Below are positions 33,813 to 42,568 of a stretch of 64,000 nt of DNA, piece after piece (positions within the stretch are counted from its first letter, which is position 1; every line of letters begins with the position of its first letter). The translations under genes were made by a program, and so were the position numbers. The notes beneath the pieces are model-generated. The model was not told where the DNA came from. It ran no database searches and saw nothing but the letters and a program-made list of their open reading frames with translations. Source of the DNA: Flavisolibacter ginsengisoli DSM 18119 (GTDB taxonomy: Bacteria; Bacteroidota; Bacteroidia; Chitinophagales; Chitinophagaceae); the NCBI RefSeq assembly GCF_900129295.1, contig NZ_FQUU01000007.1, positions 1-64,000 on the forward strand. The letters are read 5' to 3'.

Positions 33813-33850
33813 AATAATTGATTTAAAGTTGAAACTGCAAATTGGGAAAC

Positions 33851-34294
33851 TTAACAAGCTTTCATTTCTTCAAAATTGCTATTCTTCCAACCTTTTTGTT
33901 CAGCAAAACAACCTGGAATAAAATGCAATGGGTTCTGTTTGATCGTGTCTTCCCTTTCCATCATTTGCCTGCGATATAAGGAAGGGTTTTGACCGGTGCG
34001 TCTTTTGAAAAGGGAAGTAAATGATCCCAGGCTTTCAAAGCCAACAGCAAAACATGTGCTGCTAACGGATTCACCAGCACGCAACAGTTCCTTTGATTTT
34101 TCAATCCGCAGGCTGGTCAGGTATTGGTGCGGTGTCTGGCCAAAAATAGAACTGAAAAGCCGGATAAAGTGAAACCTGGAAAATAAGGCTTCATCGGCAA
34201 TATTATCCAGGTCAATAGCCTCAGCATAATGGCTGTCAATAAAAAGCCTGGACTGAACGATCCTTTTGTATAGATACATTTTCGGATACATCAC
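33851..34294 (-). CDS. AraC-family transcriptional regulator
   Basis: A 147-residue stand-alone AraC-type DNA-binding domain with the two helix-turn-helix units: AIDLDNIADEALFSRFHFIRLFSSIFGQTPHQYLTSLRIEKSKELL and VSSTCFAVGFESLGSFTSLFKRRTGQNPSLYRR. There is no N-terminal sensing domain. It is immediately upstream of a VOC-family gene with a 38-base gap, so it probably regulates and is co-transcribed with it. Confidence 0.9.
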   Translation of the reverse strand: MMYPKMYLYKRIVQSRLFIDSHYAEAIDLDNIADEALFSRFHFIRLFSSIFGQTPHQYLTSLRIEKSKELLRAGESVSSTCFAVGFESLGSFTSLFKRRTGQNPSLYRRQMMEREDTIKQNPLHFIPGCFAEQKGWKNSNFEEMKAC

Positions 34295-34386
34295 CTGGAA
34301 ATTAATAATGTAATAAATGTAGTTTATGAAGTTACAATATTCAGGGAAGGATTGTTTCCGTATGATCTATAAACGAATGGCAGGGT

Positions 34387-35454
34387 TCACCTGGTGAAGT
34401 ACCACAGGTCAACAGTTTTATCAGCACTGGCTGTGGCAATGTATCGACCATTATGACTAAAGGCTACATCATTTACATCATTGGCATGATGAGCAAATGT
34501 TTGAAGTAATGCCCCATCATTAACCTTCCAGATCCTTGCAGAAACACCTTTATTGATTCTTGAATCGCCCAGGAAATTTTGCAATAATTCTCCGATCATG
34601 GGTTTATCCCTTCCACCTGTCAACAGCAACTGGTCGTCAGGGCTAAAAGCTACAGCCTGCACATGTTCCGCCACCATCATAGTCCTGGCCAAACTCCAGC
34701 CGCTGGTATTCCAAAGCTTTATGGTTTTATCATCACTGGTACTGGCAAGCATCTTTCCATCATGACTGAAACTTACGTCCACCACAGTTTCGGAATGTGA
34801 AGTATTATTCAATATCAATTTCCCATCTGCCACATTCCAGATCTTAAAGGTTTTGTCAAAGCTGCAGGATGCCAGTTTGGTGGCATCAGGACTAAACCTC
34901 ACTGACCAGATGATTCTTTGATGCCCCGGCAACTGGTGTAGTAACCGGCCTGTATTTACATCCCATATCCTGACGACAAGGTCATCGCCCGCACTGGCTA
35001 TCTTCTTACCATCAGGGCTGAATGCCACAGTCCATACTGTTCCCTTGTGCCCGGCAAACTCCTTAATAAATGCACCATCCTGTAATCTAAATATTCTGAC
35101 TTTTGAATCATAGCTACCTGTTACCACGTATTGGCCATCCTCGCTCAGATCCATATAGGCAATGCCAGATGGCTGACTAATTTTATGTACAATGCTACCG
35201 GTTATCCGGCTCCACAATTGTATGGTGCTGTCTACACTGGCACTGACAAGAAAGGAATCATTGGGGATAAACCTGACAGCAGTTACTACATGCCTATGCC
35301 CCGTGAATGAAAGACCTGGCTTCAATAACCCATTATCTACCCGGGGCGATCTGTAAAAGAACTGGTAATAGGTCAGGACCAATAGTATCGCTGCCAAAGG
35401 CAATAAAAGATATGGCAGCCATCTCTTCTTCTTATTGTTTGATTTTTTAATCAT
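34387..35454 (-). CDS. Membrane-anchored WD40-repeat protein
   Basis: A 355-residue protein with a basic N-terminus and one membrane helix (about 12-31, WLPYLLLPLAAILLVLTYYQFF). The rest is a seven-bladed WD40 propeller; clear repeats include FTGHRHVVTAVRFIPNDSFLVSASVDSTIQLW, FAGHKGTVWTVAFSPDGKKIASAGDDLVVRIWD, LPGHQRIIWSVRFSPDATKLASCSFDKTFKIW, TSHSETVVDVSFSHDGKMLASTSDDKTIKLW and FAHHANDVNDVAFSHNGRYIATASADKTVDLW. It is likely a periplasm-facing scaffold. No enzymatic domain or partner gene is seen. Confidence 0.9.
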   Translation of the reverse strand: MIKKSNNKKKRWLPYLLLPLAAILLVLTYYQFFYRSPRVDNGLLKPGLSFTGHRHVVTAVRFIPNDSFLVSASVDSTIQLWSRITGSIVHKISQPSGIAYMDLSEDGQYVVTGSYDSKVRIFRLQDGAFIKEFAGHKGTVWTVAFSPDGKKIASAGDDLVVRIWDVNTGRLLHQLPGHQRIIWSVRFSPDATKLASCSFDKTFKIWNVADGKLILNNTSHSETVVDVSFSHDGKMLASTSDDKTIKLWNTSGWSLARTMMVAEHVQAVAFSPDDQLLLTGGRDKPMIGELLQNFLGDSRINKGVSARIWKVNDGALLQTFAHHANDVNDVAFSHNGRYIATASADKTVDLWYFTR

Positions 35455-35500
35455 GATAAGTTGTTTACCTGGTAAGGATTGAATTGATCTGGTTGATATT

Positions 35501-36355
35501 TTATGGTTTGGAGTTGCAGTTCTGCATCCGCATCTTCATTTCGTATAGACTCAAAAATTTTGTAAACCCAAGGGCTTCCAGGAAATGAATCCCTTGTGTA
35601 TATCCTTCGTCAATATTGGTAAATACCAATTCCCCCTTTTCACTCTGTTCCATCATGTGACTGATCAGTGACCTGCCCAAACCCTTTTGTCTCCATTGCG
35701 GATGAACAGCGCATTGCTTCACCCTGCCTGTGGATGGAACAAAAACAGCATAGGCTACAAGTTGACCATCCATATAGATACCGGGGAAACTGTGTCCTTC
35801 CCTGCACCTGCGGATACTGGCTAAAGAATTCTGCCAGGCCGGAATGCAATCAGAAAATTCCATTGTTATATAATCCACATTCACCTGGCTGATTGTGTAC
35901 AATACATTTCCAGGCACAGTAGCAGATGTCCTGAAAGCACCCAGTTTTCTGGAAATAGAAAACCCCATTTTAAAATATTGTTTCATCGCAGCCAGGTTAG
36001 TATCGATCACTTCCAGCACATGTGAGTAAATACCCTCCTTTTGCAAATGAATGAGCGCATAATGGTACATATCCATAGTCAGATCCTTTCCCCTGAAAGC
36101 AGGAATGACACCTGTCCCGGCATTATATATGGTTCTCTCTTCATTAATCTTGTCATAGCCATGCAGGATGAAGCCAACCAGCCGGTCACCCTCAAAAGCT
36201 CCAACAGAATAACGCATAAGTATATTTTCGGCCTTCATCTTGGCCTTCATTGTTTCTGATGTGAATTGAAGTGGAATAAAATAATCACTGAAAGCTTCAT
36301 TAAATGCAGCCGTTATATCCTCCACGGAACAATTATCCAGATTCCTTATGATCAT
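35501..36355 (-). CDS. Tandem GNAT acetyltransferase-like protein
   Basis: A 284-residue protein with two GNAT-like halves. The first contains YNAGTGVIPAFRGKDLTMDMYHYALIHL and the second VKQCAVHPQWRQKGLGRSLISHMMEQ, whose RQKGLGRSL is the acetyl-CoA pyrophosphate loop. The first half lacks a clear R/QxxGxG/A loop, suggesting one active and one degenerate domain, as in mycothiol synthase-like proteins. Substrate is unknown. The ATG at 36355 is preferred over an earlier in-frame start because the extension has no GNAT character. It is divergent from the M23 gene. Confidence 0.85.
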   Translation of the reverse strand: MIIRNLDNCSVEDITAAFNEAFSDYFIPLQFTSETMKAKMKAENILMRYSVGAFEGDRLVGFILHGYDKINEERTIYNAGTGVIPAFRGKDLTMDMYHYALIHLQKEGIYSHVLEVIDTNLAAMKQYFKMGFSISRKLGAFRTSATVPGNVLYTISQVNVDYITMEFSDCIPAWQNSLASIRRCREGHSFPGIYMDGQLVAYAVFVPSTGRVKQCAVHPQWRQKGLGRSLISHMMEQSEKGELVFTNIDEGYTQGIHFLEALGFTKFLSLYEMKMRMQNCNSKP

Positions 36356-36511
36356 ACCCACAAAATAAACCGCATGGCGATCCGGAAAGAACCTGCATGG
36401 AAGGATGGTTGTTATCAGGGATAGCGAGCCTTTTAAGCCTGTCAAGTGTTAATCCTTAATAATTCCTTCACTATTTCCGGCTTCAGCTTTGCTGAAGAGG
36501 GCGCACTGACT

Positions 36512-37669
36512 ATGAAAAATACATCCACCTTATTTCTGTTCATAGCTGTAATGGCTATCGCCTGTAGTTCACCGATCAAGGGCATTTTTGGAAAAAAGAC
36601 ACCCCACGAACAATATGCAGATAAACTGGATGACAGGGACCTGGACAAAACGCCTGAAGGCAGGCAATGGCTGGCAGCTTCTCAAAAAGCCCTTATCAAT
36701 CCAATTGCTATTGACCTTCCCTACCGGCAACAAGGATATTTTCATGCAGATAAAGCCCGTGCTTTAGGTTTGGAGTTTAATGCCCAGGCTGGAGAGCGGA
36801 TCAGCTTTTCATTAAATCGCAAAAATGATCCGGCACTAATGCTCTATACCGACCTGTTTAAGTCCGGCAGTTCCAAAGATCCTGTACTTTCTATAGATAC
36901 CAGCAGCACCCAATTCAGCTTTGACATTGCGGAAACCGGTAAATATATTTTAAGGCTGCAACCTGAATTGTTCCGCACAGGGGAATACAGTCTTACCATT
37001 TCCATTAACCCTTCGCTTGGATTTCCAGTTACGGATCCCAAAGCCCGGGTTGAAAGCATCTGGGGTGACAGGCGTGATGGAGGAAAAAGAAAGCATGAAG
37101 GCATTGATATTTTCGCCAAAAAAGGCTCACCAGCTATTGCAGCTACTGATGGAGTCGTGACAGGAGTAAAAGAAGGAGGATTAGGCGGTAAGTCCGTATG
37201 GATGAAGGTCAATGATAAGGATATTTATCTCTATTATGCCCACCTTGACAAACAACTGGTGGAACAGGGACAGACAGTTAAAAAAGGTGACGTGCTTGGA
37301 CTGGTAGGGAACACCGGCAATGCCAGGCATACGCCTTCGCACCTCCATTTTGGGGTTTACACTTCCAATGGTCCAATTAATCCTTTGCCTTTTGTAAACA
37401 AAGAGATGCAGTCAGCACCCGACCTGGCTTACAGATCTTTGTCCGGTTATTTAAAGGTGATTAAAAAAGATAAAGCCAGTGATGGAAGCATTTTAATTGC
37501 CAATACACTATTAGTACCCTTAGCACTTCAAACGAAGGGATATATTGCTGAACTTCCGGATGGGCAACAGGTGATCGTGCCGTTGAATGCAGTGCAACTC
37601 ATTAAAGGTCCTGTAAGATCTAATAATGCTATTGCAAGTTCCAAAGATGTCGGATCAAAAAGATCCTGA
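36512..37669 (+). CDS. M23-family peptidase lipoprotein
   Basis: A 385-residue envelope lipoprotein (MKNTSTLFLFIAVMAIACSSP; lipobox AIAC). A middle domain of about 200 residues, reminiscent of a beta-sandwich with FSFDIAETGKYILRLQPEL, is followed by an M23/LytM peptidase domain: HEGIDIFAKKGSPAIAATDGVVTGVKEGG (first zinc-binding His/Asp), YYAHLDKQL, VKKGDVLGLVGNTGN and the HLHFG motif with the other zinc ligand. The C-terminal part may be an SH3-like cell-wall-binding segment. The enzyme probably cuts peptidoglycan cross-links. The ATG at 36512 gives a proper lipoprotein signal. Confidence 0.88.
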   Translation: MKNTSTLFLFIAVMAIACSSPIKGIFGKKTPHEQYADKLDDRDLDKTPEGRQWLAASQKALINPIAIDLPYRQQGYFHADKARALGLEFNAQAGERISFSLNRKNDPALMLYTDLFKSGSSKDPVLSIDTSSTQFSFDIAETGKYILRLQPELFRTGEYSLTISINPSLGFPVTDPKARVESIWGDRRDGGKRKHEGIDIFAKKGSPAIAATDGVVTGVKEGGLGGKSVWMKVNDKDIYLYYAHLDKQLVEQGQTVKKGDVLGLVGNTGNARHTPSHLHFGVYTSNGPINPLPFVNKEMQSAPDLAYRSLSGYLKVIKKDKASDGSILIANTLLVPLALQTKGYIAELPDGQQVIVPLNAVQLIKGPVRSNNAIASSKDVGSKRS

Positions 37670-37765
37670 CGATTGTCGCTACCATCTAAAGCTACTTTTA
37701 AAGAAATACCTGCTATTAATATTGACCTTTAAAAAGACTGTATATAATTATAGCTCTTATGCCTA

Positions 37766-37800
37766 AAGAACAAGAAACCAAAATCAAAAAACCAGAAACC
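37766..37800. repeat. Five degenerate 7-bp repeats (AGAAACC type)
   Basis: Five consecutive heptads with consensus ARAAACC lie at 37766-37800, between the M23 gene and the convergent deacetylase gene. They belong to the dispersed heptad family also seen at 39547-39581 and, reversed, at 57613-57647. Confidence 0.55.
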
Positions 37801-37822
37801 ACGCATATTGCCAGTATGCCTG

Positions 37823-38680
37823 TTACTTGTTTTTAATTGGCAGATCTCTGTACCCTATCAGCACAATGTTCTTCTTTTTGATATAAGCTTTCACCTTGTC
37901 GCTGGTAAACAGGTTAGTAACTCCCTGGCGGTCTTTAGCCACTTTTTCATAGCCTATATGATACACTGCCTTTAATTCCTCGTTATCAAATCCTGGATGG
38001 TCTATGAACCAATAGGTTTTACCGGGCTTCAACTTTTCTAATCCTTTAAGGAAGCTTGTTATCTTTTCTTCACTGGTGCCCGAAGGACCATCATACCCTG
38101 TATAAATGACTCCATTTTCATCAAGGTCAATATCGATCTTATATTCTTTTGCCAGGCGTCTGGTCATAGTTGCCACTTCAGGCGACAGTTCTGTGCACCA
38201 CATATGAGAAGATACATGGCTGATGCGCGGGATAAGTTTGAGTGCCAACTCTATCTGGGCCTTAAACTCCTTCTCAATATCAGATATGTTCCAATGGTTT
38301 TCCTTTAATGACTGGCCAGGGTAGTTCTTGTTTGGTTGCACCATAGGAAAGAAATAGCCATTACTATCTTTAATTGAGGCAGCAACTGTCAATGGCCGCC
38401 ATTTAATATTCTCCCATTCGCTGGTGATGGCCAGGTGCACACCCACATCAACACCCGGGTTTTCCTTTAATAGTTTCACTGCCTCAGGAAACCAGGGCGA
38501 GGGGACAATCACTTCTATAGATCTTTCTATTCCTTGGTTATAGGATTTGATCAACGCTTCATTACCGGAATGGGTATAACCCATATCATCACCCCTAACC
38601 AACAAACGAATTTTATTTGGTTGCGTATTACCCATTATCGCTATTGATAAAAAAACTGCAGCAAATAATAATCTCTTCAT
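37823..38680 (-). CDS. Exported ChbG/YdjC-like carbohydrate deacetylase
   Basis: A 285-residue YdjC/ChbG-family protein with a signal peptide (MKRLLFAAVFLSIAIMGNTQ). The metal-site motifs are LLVRGDDMGYTHS (Asp pair) and VGVHLAITSEW (His), with a later HVSSHMWCTELSPEV segment and GKTYWFIDHPGFDNEEL near the C-terminus. Family members remove acetyl groups from N-acetylated oligosaccharides such as chitobiose or from related sugars. The export signal suggests an envelope substrate, unlike the cytoplasmic Escherichia coli ChbG. No chitin or GlcNAc operon is nearby. Confidence 0.85.
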   Translation of the reverse strand: MKRLLFAAVFLSIAIMGNTQPNKIRLLVRGDDMGYTHSGNEALIKSYNQGIERSIEVIVPSPWFPEAVKLLKENPGVDVGVHLAITSEWENIKWRPLTVAASIKDSNGYFFPMVQPNKNYPGQSLKENHWNISDIEKEFKAQIELALKLIPRISHVSSHMWCTELSPEVATMTRRLAKEYKIDIDLDENGVIYTGYDGPSGTSEEKITSFLKGLEKLKPGKTYWFIDHPGFDNEELKAVYHIGYEKVAKDRQGVTNLFTSDKVKAYIKKKNIVLIGYRDLPIKNK

Positions 38681-38825
38681 GAAAATATATTAACCGGGAT
38701 CAAATATGTTATTACCGGGGCATGCCAACTTAAAGAAGACTCGAAATACTGCCCATAGCAAGATACGGGATCTATAAGTCACTAAGGATGATCTTAATAA
38801 AGACTTCAGTAAGTAATAATCGAAT

Positions 38826-38833
38826 TAAATTTG
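38826..38833 (+). promoter_or_regulatory. Possible Bacteroidota -7 promoter element
   Basis: TAAATTTG at 38826-38833 matches the TAnnTTTG consensus and lies 19 bases before the methyltransferase ATG. No good -33 TTTG is found at the usual spacing, so support is partial. Confidence 0.3.
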
Positions 38834-38852
38834 ATGACCACAAACCAGGAAA

Positions 38853-39476
38853 ATGGCAGAAAACTGGACAAGCAAATGGAATGATAGATATAGAGATAAA
38901 GAATTTGCTTATGGCGAACAACCTAACGCTTTTTTGAAAGAGCAATTGGAAAGACTAGTTCCGGGAAAGATTCTTTTCCCAGCAGAAGGAGAAGGACGAA
39001 ATGCCGTGTATGCGGCACAACTTGGCTGGTCTGTATCAGCATATGACATTAGCAGGGAAGGGCAAAAGAAAGCACTGCAACTCGCCCAAAAAAACAATGT
39101 ATTAATTGATTACCAAATTGGAGAATTAGAAACTTTAAATTATCAAGACGAACAATTTGACGCCATTGCCTTGATCTATGCACATTTTCCACCTGCAATC
39201 AAATCAGCCATTCACATGGCGCTTGATAAATATTTGCGCAAAGGCGGAACAGTAATTTTCGAGGCGTTCAGTAAAACTCATATAGACTACATAGCGAAAA
39301 ATGAAAATGTTGGAGGACCAAGAGACATAGAATCTTTATTTTCTGTTGAAGAGATCAAATCTGATTTTATGAACTATAATATTATAGAACTAAAGGAATC
39401 TGAGATTTTGCTCCATGAAGGAATTTACCATAACGGGCTTGGTTCTGTGATCAGGTTCCTGGGCCGGAAGCAATAA
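38853..39476 (+). CDS. Class I SAM-dependent methyltransferase (TehB-like)
   Basis: A 207-residue cytoplasmic methyltransferase. The beginning [28 protein letters not shown] is typical of the tellurite-resistance/thiopurine methyltransferase-like branch. The SAM-binding loop reads [27 protein letters not shown] (an acidic-Gly-rich motif I), and motif II-III include [13 protein letters not shown] and [14 protein letters not shown]. The methyl acceptor is unknown. It is unaccompanied by other tellurite genes. A possible -7 promoter element lies upstream at 38826. Confidence 0.87.
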   Translation: MAENWTSKWNDRYRDKEFAYGEQPNAFLKEQLERLVPGKILFPAEGEGRNAVYAAQLGWSVSAYDISREGQKKALQLAQKNNVLIDYQIGELETLNYQDEQFDAIALIYAHFPPAIKSAIHMALDKYLRKGGTVIFEAFSKTHIDYIAKNENVGGPRDIESLFSVEEIKSDFMNYNIIELKESEILLHEGIYHNGLGSVIRFLGRKQ

Positions 39477-39546
39477 GCGGTAAACTTCAGGTTTACGCAA
39501 TTCGAAATAAAAGTTTGACTGCTGAGAAAAAGAATAATTCCACCTA

Positions 39547-39581
39547 AAGAACAAGGAACAATAAACCATAAACAAGAAACG
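39547..39581. repeat. Five degenerate 7-bp repeats (ARGAACA/ATAAACC type)
   Basis: Five consecutive heptads at 39547-39581 of consensus ANRAACM. They share units with the array at 37766-37800 and, in reverse orientation, with 57613-57647. They fall between the methyltransferase and the DUF155 gene. Confidence 0.55.
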
Positions 39582-39583
39582 GT

Positions 39584-40363
39584 CTAAAATAGTTTTTCTA
39601 TCACAAGGTTCACCACTTCAAACAAGATCAGTATGATCACTATCCATTCCAGCATGCTGCTATAACGATGCTGCATTAAGGTCCTGAAAAGTTCAAGGTT
39701 GTCTTTGATAATGTTTAATCCTTCATGAATGGTTCTCACCCGTACCTGGAGGTCGAAGGTCCGTTTCAACTCTCCATCTATCCTGTTCAGGGTTTCGTTC
39801 TCCCAGGTCTCCGGCGGAGAATCAAACACATAGATGTTCTCCGCAATACGGTTGCGCAATAGTAGCGTCTTGCCGATAAACACTTTTAAATATTTACCTG
39901 AAAGTCCCAACCTTCCCTTGTTTACCAACGTTTGTGTATGAGTATTGGTTTCTTCCAGCAGTTTACTTGTTTGTTCTTCATAATAATCAAGGGCTACGGA
40001 TTGTGATACATTCATCATTACAAGCCGCAGTACCTCAATATTAGCTGAAGGGATCTCTATCTGGTTAAAACCCACTTTGACCTCCTTTGCTTCTGTCTGC
40101 ACAAGGAATTCATCTGTCAGGCTGTTTTCGAAAAGATTTTTGCAATAAGGATAGATGAGTTGAAGAAATGATTCGATCTCCTTGATTCCATAGTTTAAAA
40201 AACAAACAGCTCCATACTTAAAAACGTATACATACTGCTCCATCCCTGTCTTGTAAAACAGTTCCGATTGATCGTGGTACACCAACTCTCCAGAGAATCC
40301 CGAACTGAACCGTTTTACATCGATTGAATCAGCAACCTGGTATGAAACCACTTTCTGTAACAT
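39584..40363 (-). CDS. DUF155 (RMND1/Sif2-like) membrane protein
   Basis: A 259-residue protein with the DUF155 profile: QYVYVFKYGAVCFLNYGIKEIESFLQLI at the N-terminal half, EILRLVMMNVSQSVALDYYEEQTSKLLEE and GKTLLLRNRIAENIYVFDSPPETWENE in the middle, and a C-terminal membrane helix (MLEWIVIILILFEVVNLVI). The family includes yeast Sif2/Rmd1 and human RMND1, whose bacterial members have no known biochemical role. The ATG at 40363 is chosen; the longer frame begins with TTG. It is independent of its neighbours. Confidence 0.85.
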   Translation of the reverse strand: MLQKVVSYQVADSIDVKRFSSGFSGELVYHDQSELFYKTGMEQYVYVFKYGAVCFLNYGIKEIESFLQLIYPYCKNLFENSLTDEFLVQTEAKEVKVGFNQIEIPSANIEVLRLVMMNVSQSVALDYYEEQTSKLLEETNTHTQTLVNKGRLGLSGKYLKVFIGKTLLLRNRIAENIYVFDSPPETWENETLNRIDGELKRTFDLQVRVRTIHEGLNIIKDNLELFRTLMQHRYSSMLEWIVIILILFEVVNLVIEKLF

Positions 40364-40440
40364 GACCCGTGTTTCCCTACCTAAAATTAAACAATCTAAA
40401 TCAGCCGGATCCAAACGGCCATGTATAACTGCAAGAGTGC

Positions 40441-41202
40441 TTATCGATTTGCACCATTTTTATTCACACCTATTTTAAGCACCAGGTCCCATGAGACTTC
40501 CTTCACTGATAAAGGATCACCCCAAGCCGGTAAAAGCTTTGAGATAAAGGCTTCAGTTGGATCATAATGGTTGGTATTCATAAACCTTTGAACAGCAGAC
40601 CAGGTACAGAGGTATTCCCTGAAATCAAATAGGGTCATTTCTTTTTTAGATTGAAATGCTGGTGCCTGTATTTCCGGGAAAGGAAAGGGAATTGTTTTGT
40701 ATCCAGCTTCAGCATACCGGTTTTCAGCGATCCAGTAATCATCCAGTTCCACATCATGAAAATGATGAATGAACGGGTCGATCTCCGGAGATATAGTTGG
40801 CGGCACATAGGCCCAAGCCGCGATGACACCACCTGGTTTCAATATTCTTTTCACTTCAGGGTAGAATTGATCAAAATCGAACCAGTGCAATGCATTGGCT
40901 ATAGTCACCAGGTCTGCTGAAGAGTCGGGCAGGGAAGTTTGCTCAGCTTTCTCCACCCTGTATTCTACATTCTCTTTTATAAAGGCATAGTTGATTTGCT
41001 CGCTACTTGGATCTGTGCCAATTACTTTTTTGAAATGCGATGCCAAGCCGATCGCAGCCTGGCCGTTTCCTGTGCCGCAATCCCAGGCCAATTCATGGCT
41101 TGCTGATAGTGATGACAAATAACTATACAGCTCCTCAGGATACCCCGGTCGGTATTTAGAATAAATGCCTGCCTGCTTTGAAAAATGATCTTTGAACTGC
41201 AT
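40441..41202 (-). CDS. Class I SAM-dependent methyltransferase
   Basis: A 253-residue methyltransferase beginning MQFKDHFSKQAGIYSKYRPGYPEELYSYLSSL. Motif I is LAWDCGTGNGQAAIGLASHFKKVIGTDPS, the acidic motif II follows, and ALHWFDFDQFYPEVKRILKPGGVIAAW is the typical motif III-post segment. It resembles the trans-aconitate/ubiquinone-type Methyltransf_11 group. The substrate is unknown. Confidence 0.88.
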   Translation of the reverse strand: MQFKDHFSKQAGIYSKYRPGYPEELYSYLSSLSASHELAWDCGTGNGQAAIGLASHFKKVIGTDPSSEQINYAFIKENVEYRVEKAEQTSLPDSSADLVTIANALHWFDFDQFYPEVKRILKPGGVIAAWAYVPPTISPEIDPFIHHFHDVELDDYWIAENRYAEAGYKTIPFPFPEIQAPAFQSKKEMTLFDFREYLCTWSAVQRFMNTNHYDPTEAFISKLLPAWGDPLSVKEVSWDLVLKIGVNKNGANR

Positions 41203-41279
41203 AAAATTTACTTTCGTTTAGGAGTATACTGGTTGACAACTATTCCACAAGGAAATGAAGCCCAATGCGCCCTTGATGA

Positions 41280-41780
41280 CTATTTATTTAGTTCATTCAA
41301 TAGATCCTTAAGGTCCAATGGTTTGGTGTACATATCCAAAGAACCATCTGGTTTGGCGGGCCATTGTTCCTTTGGCCTGTCCCAATACAATTCCACCCCG
41401 TTCTTATCCGGGTCATCCAGGTACAATGCTTCCGAAACCCCATGATCAGAAGCACCTATCAGTGGATAGTGATGCTGGTGCAAGCGCTGTAATATAGCGG
41501 CAAGGTCTTTCCTGGTAGGATACAAAATGGCAGTATGAAACAAGCCCGGTGACCTTCCTGGTGCAGGGGGTGCATCCTTACTGTACCAGGTATTCAGGCC
41601 AATATGGTGATGGTAACCTCCCGCCGATATAAAGGCTGCATCTTTGCCATATGTAGTAGTGATTTGAAACCCTAGCAAACCGCAATAAAAGTCAAGGGAC
41701 CGTTGCAGGTTTGATACTTTCAGGTGCACATGCCCGATACGGGTTTGCCCCGGAATGGTATAATCTGGATGTAGGTCCAT
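41280..41780 (-). CDS. VOC-family protein (catechol dioxygenase-like)
   Basis: A 166-residue VOC protein with the metal-ligand pattern of extradiol dioxygenases: GHVHLKVSNLQRSLDFYCGLLGFQI (first His), GLFHTAILYPTRKDLAAILQRL (second His) and DPDKNGVELYWDRP (Glu). The His-His-Glu set and the two-module layout match type I extradiol dioxygenase-like glyoxalase-fold proteins. Whether it cleaves an aromatic ring cannot be told; the neighbouring genes include no aromatic pathway. It sits 27 bases downstream of the DUF4256 gene on the same strand. Confidence 0.82.
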   Translation of the reverse strand: MDLHPDYTIPGQTRIGHVHLKVSNLQRSLDFYCGLLGFQITTTYGKDAAFISAGGYHHHIGLNTWYSKDAPPAPGRSPGLFHTAILYPTRKDLAAILQRLHQHHYPLIGASDHGVSEALYLDDPDKNGVELYWDRPKEQWPAKPDGSLDMYTKPLDLKDLLNELNK

Positions 41781-41807
41781 ATGATAAAGGTAAGACCTGA
41801 AAAAAAA

Positions 41808-42371
41808 TTACACTCTCAGTGCCCCGCGAAATCCCCTGGCTGCATAATAAGACGATGCTCCATTATGGTAAATAAAGACATGGTCATACCGGAAATCAGC
41901 AAAGATGGCACCACCGAGCTTTCTGATGGGAGCAGGAGTTAGTATCCAACTGGAGGTTTTCAAATCAAATTTTCCGAATTCCTGTAACATCCGATACTGT
42001 TCCTCTGTTAACAGTTCAATACCCATGGCTGCCGCCCTATCTACTGCATTATTTGCGGGTTTAAATTCTTTTCTTGAATCCAGTGCTTCCCTGTCGTAAC
42101 ACAAGCTTCTGCGGCCCTTAGGACTTTCCACTGAACAGTCATAAAACAGGTATTCGCCGGTCTTTTTATCCTGTCCTACCACATCCGGTTCACCACCCGT
42201 TGCTTCCATTTGCTGGAGCGACCATAGCTTTTCCCTGTTAGCTTCCAGCCTGGCCTGAACGGCGGACCATTCAATACCATTATGCCGGTTCCTGTGTTTC
42301 TCAAAACGGCTTTTCAATACCTTCAAAATCTGAGCGCCTTCTTTTTCAGATATCATCTTTTTACTGGCCAT
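41808..42371 (-). CDS. DUF4256-family protein
   Basis: A 187-residue cytoplasmic protein matching the DUF4256 pattern: SRFEKHRNRHNGIEWSAVQARLEANREKLWSLQQMEATGGEPDVVG, followed by YLFYDCSVESPKGRRSLCYDREALDSRK and a C-terminal ADFRYDHVFIYHNGASSYYAARGFRGALRV. The family is widely distributed and of unknown function. It probably forms a short operon with the VOC gene downstream (27-base gap). Confidence 0.9.
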   Translation of the reverse strand: MASKKMISEKEGAQILKVLKSRFEKHRNRHNGIEWSAVQARLEANREKLWSLQQMEATGGEPDVVGQDKKTGEYLFYDCSVESPKGRRSLCYDREALDSRKEFKPANNAVDRAAAMGIELLTEEQYRMLQEFGKFDLKTSSWILTPAPIRKLGGAIFADFRYDHVFIYHNGASSYYAARGFRGALRV

Positions 42372-42568
42372 GACAAAATTCTTTTACCCGATTTGCTTAT
42401 TCACTTGCCATCACCTGTTCTAAAACTACATCGTAGTTGACAGGTATCTTCAGTTGAAATTATGTAATGAAATTTAGCAATAATGAAGCATAGTAAAGTT
42501 AATCCGGTCACTTATTTTAAAAACCATGCTGACATAAACCCCCATTCAGCAAGTACCTTTTTAGTTGT